Shown here piece by piece: positions 41,772 through 53,400 of a stretch of 64,000 nucleotides of DNA. Every line of letters begins with the position of its first letter. Position 1 is the first letter of the stretch. The notes beneath the pieces are model-generated. The model made no database searches. It worked only from the letters and a program-made list of their open reading frames with translations, and had not been told where the DNA came from. The stretch comes from an uncultured Chitinophaga sp. (GTDB lineage: Bacteria; Bacteroidota; Bacteroidia; Chitinophagales; Chitinophagaceae): NCBI RefSeq assembly GCF_946479755.1, contig NZ_CAMLHC010000038.1:1-64000 (forward strand), written 5' to 3'. Both the position numbers and the translations under genes were made by a program.

Positions 41772-42835
41772 ATATCTATAGCCGTAGCATCCGGACTTAC
41801 CTTCAGGGCGGGAAATGCGTCGGCGCTCACCATATGCCCGCTGCCGGATACGGCCATGGCCCCGATGGCACCTCCCAGGATGCCGCCTATCACCGCAGCC
41901 CGGCTACGGTCACGGCTATCTTTCAGGTAACGGGAAAGCACATACCCATATTCGAAACGCTCCAGCTGAATCAGCTTCCCGTCCACATAACGAAATATAT
42001 TACCTTCTTTTACAACAGCCCAGCAGGTTTTAACCCGCCCCTTTTGGCCCTCGGAGGTTGTTGCCATGATGTCCCACCACTCATACTCGTATTCGCCCTT
42101 TTTGATTTCAAACTGCGTGAAGGCAGGCGTATTGTTACGGAAAGCTTCAAAGCTCTGATACACACCATCTTTCATCTGAGCCGTTAAGGCCGGCACTTGT
42201 CTTATTTGCAGATGTCGGGCAAAGATGGCTGACTTCGTGAGCAGGCTGTCAGATTTTTGTGGCACCTTCCGCAGCAGTTCCATAAAGGCGTTGGCGATAA
42301 ACTGATGGTGTTTCTTTGTTAGCCCGATGCCCCTGTTCAACTTCGCTTCATCCATAGCGTACAGCTGTTTGTAGTGCAGACCGTCTGTGGAACCGTAGGC
42401 AGTGGCCTTCAGGTGGACGAAGGCTTTTTCGGTCATACCACCGGGCTGTTCGCCAATACGCAGATCGTCGACCACCCATATGAGTTTAATACCATCAGTA
42501 GTATATAGATGAGAAAATGCATTTTCCACAAATTCAGAAAGATAGAGGGTCATTGCTTTATCCGGGGTGGCAGGCATCCAGCGCGAGCCCAGCGAAATAA
42601 AGCCCAGGTGAGCGGTATCCCATAGCGCGCTGACCACTTCGATGCCACTGATCTTTAATGGCAGTTGCTCTGCTGTCAGCAACTTTTCTTTCCCGAGCAC
42701 GATTTTTCCCTTATTCAGTTCAGCCTGCTTTTGCGATTTCACCGGCGCCACCTCGTCGGTAGGATATTGAGCCATGACAGTCAGCGTAGAAGCGGTTAAT
42801 AAAGCCGAAAAGAGCAGGGATTGTTTTGTTGACAT
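41747..42835 (-). CDS. Secreted protein with glycine-zipper tail, unknown function
   Basis: A 362-residue exported protein (signal peptide to about residue 22, TVMAQ). I recognise no named domain in the first 200 residues. The segment 221-237 (MKDGVYQSFEAFRNNTP) and the following WAVVKEGNIFRYVDGKL match a region of the protein encoded at 49588-50205, defining a shared domain. The tail has a glycine-zipper-like stretch (AVIGGILGGAIGAMAVSGSG, about 312-331), which often inserts into or spans a membrane. No promoter box identified. Confidence 0.7.
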   Translation of the reverse strand: MSTKQSLLFSALLTASTLTVMAQYPTDEVAPVKSQKQAELNKGKIVLGKEKLLTAEQLPLKISGIEVVSALWDTAHLGFISLGSRWMPATPDKAMTLYLSEFVENAFSHLYTTDGIKLIWVVDDLRIGEQPGGMTEKAFVHLKATAYGSTDGLHYKQLYAMDEAKLNRGIGLTKKHHQFIANAFMELLRKVPQKSDSLLTKSAIFARHLQIRQVPALTAQMKDGVYQSFEAFRNNTPAFTQFEIKKGEYEYEWWDIMATTSEGQKGRVKTCWAVVKEGNIFRYVDGKLIQLERFEYGYVLSRYLKDSRDRSRAAVIGGILGGAIGAMAVSGSGHMVSADAFPALKVSPDATAIDMETGAFIF

Positions 42836-43197
42836 CTTATATTATATATGAATGTTAGATATAGGTTACTGTTTATGATAATTACCCGCGAATTTAAATG
42901 AATCCCCACATTGCCACCGCTTGCTTCCGGGCACAGATATTTTCGTCTGCCTGGTTGACAATATTGCCACAACTCACCTGCCCGGATTGCCGGCCCCACT
43001 GCAGTCATTTTTCTATAAATTCTAACAATAAGGGATATATTTTTATTTTTTTCTAAATTTTTAGCTTCTATCAAAAATTTGTATAAAAAATACAGCATTC
43101 CTTTAGTATCTTTAAACCGTTCCCGAATTATATCGTACACCACCCATCGACGAAAGTCAGAAGGGAGGAGTGTATCAAAGCAAAAAATCTAAACCAA
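42836..43197. other. gltB upstream region
   Basis: No gene is supported in these 362 bp. A likely gltB promoter is TTTG at 43078-43081 with TATCTTTA at 43107-43114 (25-bp spacing, one mismatch in the -7 box). The leader of about 75 nt includes GGGAGGAG, some 30 nt before the ATG, too far for a normal ribosome site. I see no clear riboswitch fold. Confidence 0.45.
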
Positions 43198-46100
43198 ATG
43201 GATGAAGTGAAGCAAACGCAAGGTTTATACCGTCCTGAATTCGAACATGATGCCTGCGGAACAGGTTTTACGGCTCATATCAAGGGTCGTAAATCCCACC
43301 ATATTATTCGTGATGCCCTCACCATGCTGGAAAACATGGAACACCGCGGCGCCTGCGGCTGTGAGCAGAACACGGGTGATGGTGCAGGAATCCTGTTTCA
43401 GGTCCCCCATGAATTTTTGTATGATGAGTGCCTGCGGTTAGGTATCAGCTTACCTGAATTTGGTAAGTATGGCGTAGGTATGGTCTTTTTTCCGAAAGAA
43501 CCCCGCTGGCGCGAAGAGTGCCGCGAAATCCTGCAGCGCAGCGCTGAAAAACTGGGCCTCGAGATCCTGGGATACCGTAAAGTACCCGTTCGCCCTGATG
43601 GCATCGGAGAGTCCGCCCTGTCTGTAGAACCGGAAATTGAACAGGTATTTATCGCCTGTCCTTATCATATCAGCGACCCGGAACTGTTTGAGCGTAAACT
43701 GTTTGTGCTCCGCAACTACGTGTCTAAAACCGTTCGTAATTCTATTCCCAAAGAGAAAGCACTGTTTTACATCGCCTCTCTTTCCTATAAAACAATCGTA
43801 TATAAAGGTCAGCTGACTACCTACCAGGTACGTCATTATTATACTGACCTGAGCGATGAGAAGATGGTATCCGCCTTCGCCCTCATCCACTCCCGTTTTG
43901 CCACCAATACTTTCCCCAGCTGGCGGTTAGCGCACCCTTACCGCTATATCGCCCACAACGGTGAAATCAATACGCTGAAAGGCAACCTCAACTGGCTCCG
44001 TTCCGGTGAGCGCGACTTCATGTCCCGGTTCTTCACTGCCGAAGAAATGGACATGCTGCTGCCGATCGTAGAAGAAGGACAGTCGGACTCCGCCAGCCTC
44101 GACAATGTGATCGAGCTGCTGACCATGACCGGCCGCTCCCTGCCGCATGTCATGATGATGCTCATCCCCGAAGCATGGGACGGCAACGAAGACATGGCGC
44201 CGGAGAAAAAAGCTTTCTACGAATACCACGCTTCCCTGATGGAACCCTGGGACGGCCCGGCCTCCATCTCCTTCACCGACGGCAAAATCATCGGTGCCAC
44301 CCTGGACCGTAACGGTCTTCGTCCCAGCCGCTTTGTCGTAACCAAAGACGATCGCGTGATCATGGCTTCTGAAGCCGGTGTATTGCCCATCGATCCTAAA
44401 AACGTAAAAGAAAAAGGACGCCTGCAGCCCGGCAAAATGTTCATCGTGGACATGGACCAGGGCCGCATCATCGGTGACGAAGAGCTGAAACAACAGATCT
44501 GCACCCAGCAGCCCTATGGTGAATGGCTCAATAAATACAAGATCCGCATGGAAGAGCTGCCTGAGCCAAGGGTTACCTTTACCCACCTCGAGCACGACCA
44601 GATCTTTAAATACCAGCGCGCTTTCGGCTACAGCACCGAAGACATGGAGCATATCATCGCTCCGATGGCCATCGACGGCAAAGAACCGGTAGGCTCCATG
44701 GGCACAGATACGCCGCTGGCAGCGCTCAGCAATCAGCCGCAGCACCTGGCCAACTACTTCAAACAGCTGTTCGCCCAGGTGACCAACCCACCCATCGATC
44801 CTATCCGGGAAAGACTGGTGATGTCACTCGCCACTTTCGTGGGCGGCAACGGCAACCTGCTGGACGAAGATCCGCTGCACTGCCACAGCCTGGCGCTGCG
44901 CCACCCGATCCTCAACAACTACGAACTGGAAAAAATACGCAGTATCGACACCGGCCTGTTCCAGGCAAAGACACTGCACACTTACTTCAAGGCCGACGGC
45001 AAACCCGGTTCCCTCGAAAAAGGACTGGCCCGCCTGTGCCGCTACGCCGTAGACGCCGTGGAAGACGGATTTGAAGTGATCATCCTCTCTGACCGCGCCA
45101 TCGACTCCGAGCACGCCGCCATCCCGTCACTGCTGGCAGCATCCGCCGTACATCACCACCTGATCCGCAAAGGTATCCGCGGCTCGGTAGGACTGATCGT
45201 GGAAGCCGGCGACGTTTGGGAAGTACACCATTTCGCCTGCCTGCTGGGCTTCGGCGCTACCGCTGTAAACCCGTACCTGGCGCTCAGCACCATCCGCGAC
45301 CTGAAACTGTCCAACAAACTGGACACCGACCAGGACGTAGATAAACTGAAGAAAAACTATATCAAAGCCGTTTGCGACGGTCTGCTCAAAGTGTTCTCCA
45401 AAATGGGCATCTCCACCCTGCAATCTTACCAGGGCGCGCAGATATTCGAGATCCTGGGCATCAACCAGCAAGTGGTGGATAAATACTTCGCCGGCGCCGT
45501 GTCCCGCATACAGGGCCTTGGCCTCGACGAGATCGCCCGCGAAACGCTGGCAAAACACTGGATGGGCTACGGCCGCAAGGAAACACCGGTACAACGGCTC
45601 ACCGAAGGCGGCGTATACCAGTGGAAACGCAAAGGGGAATTCCACCTCTTCAACCCCACCACCATCCACCTGCTGCAGTATTCCACCCGCATGGGCGACT
45701 ACAGTGTGTTCAAGAAATACTCCAAAGCCGTTAACGACCAAAGCGAAAAAGCCTGCACCCTGCGTAGCCTCTTTTCGTTTAAACGTACCCGTGCTTCCAT
45801 CTCTATCGATGAGGTGGAACCAGCTTCCAGCATCTTCAAACGCTTTGCGACAGGCGCTATGAGCTTCGGTTCCATCTCTCATGAGGCGCACTCCACCCTC
45901 GCCATCGCGATGAACCGCATCGGCGCTAAAAGCAATACCGGCGAAGGGGGAGAAGATGAGATCCGCTATGAGCAGCTGCCCAACGGCGACTCTATGCGCT
46001 CCGCCATCAAACAGGTAGCCAGCGCCCGTTTCGGCGTGACCAGCTACTACCTGACCAATGCCGACGAACTACAGATCAAAATGGCCCAGGGTGCTAAACC

Positions 46101-47727
46101 CGGTGAGGGCGGACAGCTGCCCGGCCATAAAGTGGACGATTGGATCGCGAAAGTAAGGCACTCCACCCCAGGTGTAGGCCTCATCTCTCCGCCGCCGCAC
46201 CACGATATTTACTCCATCGAAGACCTGGCACAGCTCATCTATGACCTGAAAAACGCCAACCGCGCCGCCCGCATCAGCGTAAAACTGGTGTCTAAAGCCG
46301 GCGTAGGCACTATCGCTGCCGGTGTGGCCAAAGCCCATGCCGACGTGGTACTGATTGCCGGTCACGATGGCGGTACCGGCGCTTCTCCGATAAGCTCCAT
46401 CAAACATGCCGGCCTGCCGTGGGAACTGGGCCTCGCCGAATCCCACCAGACACTGGTGAAAAACAAACTGCGCAGCAGGGTAGTACTGCAGACCGACGGC
46501 CAGCTGAAAACAGGCCGCGACATCGCTATCGCCACACTGCTCGGCGCTGAAGAATGGGGCGTAGCCACCGCCGCGCTCATCGTGGAAGGCTGTATCATGA
46601 TGCGTAAATGCCATGTCAACACCTGCCCGGTAGGCGTAGCCACCCAGGACCCGGACCTGCGCAAACGCTTCACCGGCGACCCGCAACACGTGGTGAACCT
46701 CTTCACCTTCCTCGTGGAAGAACTCCGCGAAATCATGGCCGACCTCGGCTTCCGTACCATCACAGAAATGGTAGGCCAGGTAGACAACCTCCAGATGCGC
46801 GAAGGTATCACCCACTGGAAAACACAGAAACTGGACCTTTCTCCCATCCTGTACAAAGAACCGGCAGCTCCTGAAACAGGCCTGTACAAACAGGAAGAAC
46901 AGGACCACGGTATCGCTGAAGTGCTCGACTGGCAGCTGCTGAAAGCAGCCCAGCCGGCGCTGGAGAAAAAAACAAGGGTTTACCAGCAGTATCCTGTTAA
47001 AAATACAGATCGTACCATCGGCACCATCCTCTCCAACGAAGTGTCCAAACGCTACAAGAGCGAAGGCCTGCCGGAAGATACCATCCACTTTAAGTTCACC
47101 GGTTCTGCCGGCCAGAGCTTCGGCGCCTTCTCTGCTAAAGGGCTTACGCTCGAACTGGAAGGCGAGGCCAACGATTACTTCGGTAAAGGTCTTTCCGGTT
47201 CCAAACTGATCCTCTATCCTCACGGAGAAGCAGGCTTCAAGGCGGAAGAAAACATCATCGCAGGCAACGTGTGCTTCTATGGTGCCACCTCCGGTGAAGC
47301 CTATATCCGTGGTAAAGCAGGCGAACGCTTCTGCGTCCGTAACTCCGGCGCCACTATCGTGGCAGAAGGCGTAGGCGACCACGGCTGTGAGTACATGACC
47401 GGCGGCCGCGCTGTCATCCTCGGTGAAACAGGCCGCAACTTCGGCGCAGGTATGAGCGGTGGTATCGCTTATGTGTACGATGTAAAAGGCTCTTTTGCCA
47501 ACCACTGCAACCGCGATATGATCGACCTCGATCCGCTGGACCAGGAAGATGTGGCTGCCCTGCAGGACCTGATCACTAAACATCACGCCTACACGAACAG
47601 CACCGTGGCGAAATTTATCCTGAAAGACTGGGAAAATCAGCTGCGCCATTTCGTGAAAGTATTCCCGAAAGAATACAAGGCTGTGCTGAAAGCAGGCGTA
47701 TCACAGGGACAGAAGATAAAACGTTAA
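43198..47727 (+). CDS. gltB: Glutamate synthase large subunit
   Basis: A 1509-residue glutamate synthase alpha chain, which uses glutamine amide nitrogen to convert 2-oxoglutarate to glutamate. The N-terminal glutaminase (class II) has its nucleophile at Cys20 (HDACGTGF), implying removal of a short propeptide. The central and FMN/2-oxoglutarate synthase domains follow ([34 protein letters not shown]), with the 3Fe-4S cluster ligands in [18 protein letters not shown] (Cx5Cx4C), and the C-terminal beta-helix with [20 protein letters not shown]. It is followed by gltD after a 96-bp gap that contains a long hairpin. Confidence 0.97.
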   Translation: MDEVKQTQGLYRPEFEHDACGTGFTAHIKGRKSHHIIRDALTMLENMEHRGACGCEQNTGDGAGILFQVPHEFLYDECLRLGISLPEFGKYGVGMVFFPKEPRWREECREILQRSAEKLGLEILGYRKVPVRPDGIGESALSVEPEIEQVFIACPYHISDPELFERKLFVLRNYVSKTVRNSIPKEKALFYIASLSYKTIVYKGQLTTYQVRHYYTDLSDEKMVSAFALIHSRFATNTFPSWRLAHPYRYIAHNGEINTLKGNLNWLRSGERDFMSRFFTAEEMDMLLPIVEEGQSDSASLDNVIELLTMTGRSLPHVMMMLIPEAWDGNEDMAPEKKAFYEYHASLMEPWDGPASISFTDGKIIGATLDRNGLRPSRFVVTKDDRVIMASEAGVLPIDPKNVKEKGRLQPGKMFIVDMDQGRIIGDEELKQQICTQQPYGEWLNKYKIRMEELPEPRVTFTHLEHDQIFKYQRAFGYSTEDMEHIIAPMAIDGKEPVGSMGTDTPLAALSNQPQHLANYFKQLFAQVTNPPIDPIRERLVMSLATFVGGNGNLLDEDPLHCHSLALRHPILNNYELEKIRSIDTGLFQAKTLHTYFKADGKPGSLEKGLARLCRYAVDAVEDGFEVIILSDRAIDSEHAAIPSLLAASAVHHHLIRKGIRGSVGLIVEAGDVWEVHHFACLLGFGATAVNPYLALSTIRDLKLSNKLDTDQDVDKLKKNYIKAVCDGLLKVFSKMGISTLQSYQGAQIFEILGINQQVVDKYFAGAVSRIQGLGLDEIARETLAKHWMGYGRKETPVQRLTEGGVYQWKRKGEFHLFNPTTIHLLQYSTRMGDYSVFKKYSKAVNDQSEKACTLRSLFSFKRTRASISIDEVEPASSIFKRFATGAMSFGSISHEAHSTLAIAMNRIGAKSNTGEGGEDEIRYEQLPNGDSMRSAIKQVASARFGVTSYYLTNADELQIKMAQGAKPGEGGQLPGHKVDDWIAKVRHSTPGVGLISPPPHHDIYSIEDLAQLIYDLKNANRAARISVKLVSKAGVGTIAAGVAKAHADVVLIAGHDGGTGASPISSIKHAGLPWELGLAESHQTLVKNKLRSRVVLQTDGQLKTGRDIAIATLLGAEEWGVATAALIVEGCIMMRKCHVNTCPVGVATQDPDLRKRFTGDPQHVVNLFTFLVEELREIMADLGFRTITEMVGQVDNLQMREGITHWKTQKLDLSPILYKEPAAPETGLYKQEEQDHGIAEVLDWQLLKAAQPALEKKTRVYQQYPVKNTDRTIGTILSNEVSKRYKSEGLPEDTIHFKFTGSAGQSFGAFSAKGLTLELEGEANDYFGKGLSGSKLILYPHGEAGFKAEENIIAGNVCFYGATSGEAYIRGKAGERFCVRNSGATIVAEGVGDHGCEYMTGGRAVILGETGRNFGAGMSGGIAYVYDVKGSFANHCNRDMIDLDPLDQEDVAALQDLITKHHAYTNSTVAKFILKDWENQLRHFVKVFPKEYKAVLKAGVSQGQKIKR

Positions 47728-47736
47728 TATTTGGCT

Positions 47737-47803
47737 ATTGGGTTATTTGGCTATCGAAGGATTGAGCCAGCGAATGAACAGCCAAATGACCAGATAACCC
47801 AAT
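47737..47803. repeat. Long hairpin between gltB and gltD
   Basis: The core arms 47737-47754 and 47786-47803 (ATTGGGTTATTTGG words) pair at 15 of 18 positions, with two more G-U in RNA; looser pairing extends to the gltB stop codon (47727) and to about 47815. The gltD start is at 47824. It may tune the ratio of the two subunits. Confidence 0.75.
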
Positions 47804-47823
47804 GATAAAATGAGATAATAGTT

Positions 47824-49299
47824 ATGGGTAAACCTACAGGATTCCTGGAATTTACACGAGAGCTGCCCGGAAAATCAGATCCCCGGGAAAGGATAAACCA
47901 CTACAACGAGTTTGTGGAGCGTTTCCCTGAAAATAAACTGAACCAGCAGGCGTCCCGCTGCATGAGCTGCGGCGTGCCCTTCTGCCACAGCGGATGTCCG
48001 CTGGGCAACGTGATACCTGAATTCAACCATGCCGTATACCGCCAGGACTGGCAGGATGCTTACGATATCCTGACTTCCACCAATAATTTCCCTGAATTCA
48101 CCGGCCGTATTTGTCCGGCGCCCTGTGAAAGCGCCTGTGTGCTGGGTATCAACCAGCCACCGGTGGCCATCGAGGAAATTGAACGGCATATCATAGAAAT
48201 CGCATTTGACAAAGGCCTGGTACAGGCTAAAGTTCCCCGCGTACGTACCGGCAAAAAAGTAGCCGTGATCGGTTCCGGTCCTGCCGGACTGGCCGCTGCC
48301 GCCCAGCTGAACTATGCCGGCCACAGCGTGACCGTGTTCGAACGCGACGATAAACCGGGAGGCCTGCTCCGCTATGGCATCCCCGACTTTAAACTGGAAA
48401 AATGGACCATCGACCGCAGGATCAAACTGATGGAAGAAGAGGGCGTTACCTTCCAGTGCAATGCCAACGTAGGCGTTAATGTAAGCACCAATGACCTGTT
48501 GAGGGAATACAATGCCATCGTACTGGCAGGCGGTTCCACCATTCCGCGCGATCTCGGTATCACCGGCCGCGAACTGAAAGGGGTACACTACGCCATGGAC
48601 TTCCTCAAACAGCAGAATAAAAGAGTCAGCAACCTCCCTGTTGACGGACAGGACATCATGGCCACCGGTAAAAACGTGGTAGTGATAGGAGGGGGCGATA
48701 CCGGTTCCGACTGCGTAGGTACCAGCAACCGCCATGGCGCGGTGAGCATCACCCAGCTGGAACTGTTGCCCAAACCTCCCGGCGAGCGCACCGATTACAT
48801 GCCATGGCCTACCTATCCCATGGTACTGAAAACATCTTCTTCCCACGAAGAAGGCGCAGACCGCCAGTGGGCTATTGCCACCAAAGCCTTTATCGGCGAC
48901 GACAACGGGCACCTGAAAGCCCTCCGCCTGGTAGACCTCCAGTGGACATTGGGCGCCGACGGCAGACCCGCTAAGTTCACCGAAGTACCCGGCTCCGAAA
49001 GGGATATCCCCTGCGAACTGGCATTACTGGCCATGGGCTTCGTACACCCGCAACACACCGGTATGCTGGAACAGCTCGAAGTGGAGAAAGACGAAAGAGG
49101 CAACGTAAAAGCCACTGAAAAAGATTACCTGACGTCCATTCCTAAAGTGTTTGCTGCCGGCGATATGCGCCGCGGCCAGTCACTGGTGGTATGGGCAATT
49201 AGCGAAGGTCGCGAGTGTGCAAGGAAAGTGGATGAATTCCTGATGGGCAGCTCCCAGCTGGAAAGCAAAGACCATTCCCTGCAGGCAATGGCACTGTAA
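47824..49299 (+). CDS. gltD: Glutamate synthase small subunit
   Basis: A 491-residue glutamate synthase beta chain that feeds electrons from NADPH through FAD and Fe-S clusters to GltB. The N-terminal Fe-S region has [18 protein letters not shown] and [18 protein letters not shown] binds at [17 protein letters not shown] (about 141-157) and NADPH at [12 protein letters not shown]; the FAD tail motif is [19 protein letters not shown]. Together with gltB it assimilates ammonia in the GS-GOGAT cycle. A terminator follows after about 150 bp. Confidence 0.96.
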   Translation: MGKPTGFLEFTRELPGKSDPRERINHYNEFVERFPENKLNQQASRCMSCGVPFCHSGCPLGNVIPEFNHAVYRQDWQDAYDILTSTNNFPEFTGRICPAPCESACVLGINQPPVAIEEIERHIIEIAFDKGLVQAKVPRVRTGKKVAVIGSGPAGLAAAAQLNYAGHSVTVFERDDKPGGLLRYGIPDFKLEKWTIDRRIKLMEEEGVTFQCNANVGVNVSTNDLLREYNAIVLAGGSTIPRDLGITGRELKGVHYAMDFLKQQNKRVSNLPVDGQDIMATGKNVVVIGGGDTGSDCVGTSNRHGAVSITQLELLPKPPGERTDYMPWPTYPMVLKTSSSHEEGADRQWAIATKAFIGDDNGHLKALRLVDLQWTLGADGRPAKFTEVPGSERDIPCELALLAMGFVHPQHTGMLEQLEVEKDERGNVKATEKDYLTSIPKVFAAGDMRRGQSLVVWAISEGRECARKVDEFLMGSSQLESKDHSLQAMAL

Positions 49300-49311
49300 T
49301 AATAGCGTACA

Positions 49312-49387
49312 CTTTTAGCCTGTTGCTTAACACTGACAGGCTGAAGGCAACGTTCATAAAAATATGATATCGGCTAACGGCTAAAAG
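49312..49387. repeat. Imperfect inverted repeat after gltD
   Basis: CTTTTAGCC (49312-49320) pairs exactly with 49379-49387; weaker pairing extends on both sides (TAGC words). It is the weakest member of the hairpin family in the window. Confidence 0.5.
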
Positions 49388-49451
49388 CTAGTAGCTATTT
49401 ATTAACGCTTTTCTCATAAGCAGGTTTAGATTTTGTTGTAACCTTCAGCCG

Positions 49452-49480
49452 GGCCGGGTTTTTACCCGGCCTTTTATTTT
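49452..49480 (+). terminator. Rho-independent terminator of gltBD
   Basis: A perfect 8-bp GC-rich stem (GGCCGGGT at 49452-49459 with ACCCGGCC at 49464-49471), TTTT loop and TTTTATTTT tail. Confidence 0.92.
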
Positions 49481-49573
49481 CCTCTCCTGATAACTTTACA
49501 GACAGAAATAACGCATCAGCAGAAACAATTCCTCCATTCAGCTATTTCCCGCCACCAGCGTACGGATTCCGGA

Positions 49574-49581
49574 TACATTTG
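49574..49581 (+). promoter_or_regulatory. -7 box directly in front of the 49588 gene
   Basis: TACATTTG, an exact TAnnTTTG, is followed by six nucleotides (TGCCCT) and the ATG at 49588. The distance equals that at mgsA and pheS. No -33 element is visible. Confidence 0.5.
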
Positions 49582-49587
49582 TGCCCT

Positions 49588-50205
49588 ATGAAAAAATGGT
49601 GCAGCCTCTGGGGACTTCTCTGCTTTTGCCTGACAGCCATGGCCCAGGATGAGTTTATCCTGCAAGCCACCACCCTCAAAAAAGGGCTGTACAGGTCTTT
49701 CCGCGAATTTCAGCAAAACAACCCCTCCGAATCGGGCGACCTGGTCGTGAAAAGCCGCAGCACGGCCGCACAGATTTACCTGCTCGCCAACAGGAACGGG
49801 CTGGTGCTCCGCGATGCAGCAGGGCAGGAGCATAAAGTGAAAAATTACTGGGGGTTCTGCGATGGCGCTCATATCTACATAAAAGACAACGGGCTCAATG
49901 TCATACAAACCACCGGCTACTATTGCACCTACGAATTGCAGGGAGTGCAGCCATCCCGCAGTATCTATAACCCCGCCGACATGACGGTGAACGCGCTGAA
50001 TACGCCCGTCAGGCTTAAAAAGGTGATTAATATCATCACCGGGGAAATCCTGGAGTTATCCCTTTTTAATCTTAAAAAATATATCCTCCCGCAGGACCCG
50101 GAACTGCTGGAAGAGTTCCGGTCGGACAAAGCCAAAAAAGATAAGCTGGATTACTATATTTCCCGCTTCAATGCACGCAACAAACCGCCTCAAAGCGGGC
50201 AATAA
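49588..50205 (+). CDS. Secreted protein of unnamed domain shared with 41747-42835
   Basis: A 205-residue exported protein (signal peptide MKKWCSLWGLLCFCLTAMAQ). Residues 31-46 (KKGLYRSFREFQQNNP) and the following KNYWGFCDGAHIYIKDNG correspond to a segment of the protein encoded at 41747-42835, so both carry the same beta-rich domain. The C-terminal 60 residues are charged and helical (DPELLEEFRSDKAKKDKLD). Function unknown. ATG 49588 is chosen over a TTG at 49579 that overlaps the promoter box. Confidence 0.75.
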   Translation: MKKWCSLWGLLCFCLTAMAQDEFILQATTLKKGLYRSFREFQQNNPSESGDLVVKSRSTAAQIYLLANRNGLVLRDAAGQEHKVKNYWGFCDGAHIYIKDNGLNVIQTTGYYCTYELQGVQPSRSIYNPADMTVNALNTPVRLKKVINIITGEILELSLFNLKKYILPQDPELLEEFRSDKAKKDKLDYYISRFNARNKPPQSGQ

Positions 50206-50476
50206 TCTACCCGGTCGCCAGCAGGATCCGCTGAATAACACCCACCTCCAACACCGGCCGGAGACGGCCGTTTCCGGCATCCCGGACAATTTTCAGTATG
50301 TCCGTTCCCGTATTTTAATGTATCCTTGCAGTACTGTTTATCCCCATTACCCGCGGGTATGGATTTTGTGCTTTTCGCCGGGCAAGCGGACGGAACACGG
50401 GGTCTTTATCCGAAAGTAAACCATTGGGACGCTCATGCGTTTTAATTCAGTAAATTACTTTTAGTAAGCTATCATA

Positions 50477-53400
50477 GTGACAGAACCAGCAGAAACAGAA
50501 ATTAAACACAGGCGCCCCTGGTGGCGGTGGCTTTTATGGATTATTGTTGCGGTGCTTCTTTTGCCCGTGATGGCGGTGTTATTATTGCAACTGGACGGCG
50601 TACAGAATTATCTGCGGCAACAGGGCGAAATCTATCTGCAGAAAAAACTGAAGACAAAAGTGCAGATCGGCTACCTCCGCGCCAGGGGATGGAAATACCT
50701 CGAGCTGCGAAATGTGTTTGTAGCAGATACTTCCCATCAGGCCCTGCTGTACTCCGGCTCCCTGAAAGTGCGTTACAACCTGCTGGCCTTTCTCAACAAT
50801 GAACTACAAATAGACAAACTGGAGTGGGATACCCTGCTGGTCAATGCCTACCGCCACCAGGGAGACAGTACCTTCAACTTCCAGTTTGCGATAGATGCCT
50901 TCGTCGCTCCCGACGCAACACCGGACACCCTTGCACCCGCTACCGGCACCACTATCCAGTTCCGTATAAAAGATGTTTCCCTCCGGCATGTGAAACTGAA
51001 CTTCGAAGACCAGACCGGCGGCATGCATGCGGTGGCCACCTGGGACACGCTACACGCCGATCCCGATGATCTGATCCCTGAAGATGGTATCTACGCCTTC
51101 AGAGGCGTAGAACTGGTAGGCCTGAAAGGTTTTTTCCGTCAGCATTATATTCCGTCGCCTGCTGCGGGCGCCGCACCCCCACCACCACCGGCTGATACCA
51201 GCAGCGCAGGGCTTCACCTGCTGCTGAAAAAGCTGCGTATCAAAGAGAGCAACTTCCTTTACAGCAGCGATGGCATTGGCATCACTACCGGCTGGAAAAT
51301 CGGCGACCTCGTATTACGCAACAGCAGCCTTGACCAGGACTCTACCCGCATACAGGTGGGTGACCTCTCCATTCACCGTACTACCGGTATCCTGGCCATG
51401 ATGCCCGGAAAAGATACTACGCCCGCACCGCCCGACACCGTGCCCAACACGTGGCAGGTGTTTGCCACACAGGTCAATCTCGATAAACTGGCGCTGCGTT
51501 ATGACAACGGCGGCCCCGCACCCAAAGCAGCGGGCCCCGATCCGGATTATAACCACCTGTTCCTGTCCAACGTAAATGCTAAAGTCAGCAATATCCGCTA
51601 CACGCCCGACAGCATACAGGCAGGCCTCAAAAGCCTGGCAGCCCGCGACTGGTCCGGGTTTACCCTCCGGAAGGCAAATATGGACGTGACCTTCACCCCC
51701 AAAAGCCTGGAGCTGCGCAACTTTTTCCTGCAAACCAACAAAAGCGTTTTCAGAAAACATATAGCCATCACCGTTCCTTCCTGGTCAGGTATCGCAGACC
51801 ATATGGACCAGCTGGGGATAGACGCCAACCTCGATTCCGTGCAGGTGGCCCTCGCGGAATGGCTGCCCTTCGTGCCCGACGCCCGTAAAAACAAATCCTT
51901 TGCACCGCTGTGGAAAAAAGAACTAACGCTGTCGGCTATATTAAAAGGTAACCTGGGCTTACTGAATATCAAACAGCTCTATCTGAATGATCATGAAGGT
52001 AACCTCGTCAGAACGGCCAACGGCCAGATAGAACACGCCACCGATGTGGACCGGCTCAACGCCAACCTGCCGGAGCTCTATATCCAGTCCGGCAACAAAG
52101 CCCTGCGGTCCTGGCTGCCGGCCGGCACTTTGCCCGACACGCCAAGACTGCCGGAAAACATGCTGATCACCGGCCTGTTCAAAGGCGGCATGAAAAATAT
52201 GCTGGCCCAGCTGCAACTGAAAAGCGACTACGCCAACGCCACCATCAACGCCAAACTGGCCAATATCACCGACAGCATCCGCGGTACCTACGATGTTAGC
52301 GTCCCTTCCTTCCGGGTACATCCCGGCATCATGCTGTATGATACCACCTTTGGCTGGGTGAGCGGTCATCTCATGGCCAACGGGCAAGGTTATACGCTAA
52401 CACAGATGGCCGCACAGGCAGCCATCCGGCTGAATGAAGCCACCTATAACCGCTATACTTATCACGACGTCAACGTGAATGCCAATATCCGGAAAGGGGC
52501 CTTCGAAGCCAATGGCGAAAGTGCGGATACCAGCCTCAATACCCGGTTCACGCTCAGCGGTAACCTGAGCGATACCGCGCTGCGAAGCCTGAAGGCCAAC
52601 GCCGAAATTACCAATGCCGACCTGTATGCTACTCACTGGTACGCGGAACCATTGACCATCAAAGGTAACCTGGACGCCGACTTCAGCAGCCTGGAGCCGC
52701 AGCGGCTGGAAGGTGTGGCATTGCTCACCGGCTGGCAGGTAGCTACCCGCGACCATGTAGTTCCACTGGACACCATTGCGCTTACCGCCCATTACGACAG
52801 CCTTCAATATATCACGCTGAAAAGTCCCTTTGGCCCCGTAACCGCCCAGGGGCGCATGGACTATACCAAAATCGGCAACGCCTTCAGCCAGATCATCATG
52901 AAACCGCTGAAGCCGGCCGATTCAGGCCGTATTGTGGTTGTTCCTCCCGGACAATATCTTGAGTTTGCCGCCGCCCTGCAGGTACCACACACACTGGAGC
53001 CACTCATACCCGGTATCCGCATGGAAGTACCGATGGACATTGCCGGTCGCCTCAACAGCGACAGCAGCCTGCTGTTCGTGAAAGCGAACCTGCCGAAAGT
53101 GAATTACGACTCTATCCAGGTAGACAGCCTGCGCTTATACGCCCGCATCGTAGACACTTCTTTGCAGACCTATGTGTCTATCGCAGACATGAAACATCCG
53201 TCATTCCCGCTTTATCATACCGTACTATCCGCCAAAGCCAATACCGGCGTGGTAGACTTCGGCCTGCTCATGGACGATATCAAACGGAAGCCTAAATACC
53301 GCCTTGGCGGCATCTTCACCTTCCTGCCGGACAATATGATGCAGCTGGTACTCAAACCGGACCTGCTGCTGAACAAACAGGCCTGGAGCGTAGCAGAAAA

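Noticed and set aside
42796..43143. 115-codon minus-strand frame in front of gltB
   Set aside because: It overlaps the start of the certain secreted-protein gene in another frame and has AT-rich non-coding composition.
46069..47649. 526-codon open frame antisense to gltB
   Set aside because: GC-rich third positions of gltB leave the antisense frame open by chance; the translation has no domain or signal peptide.
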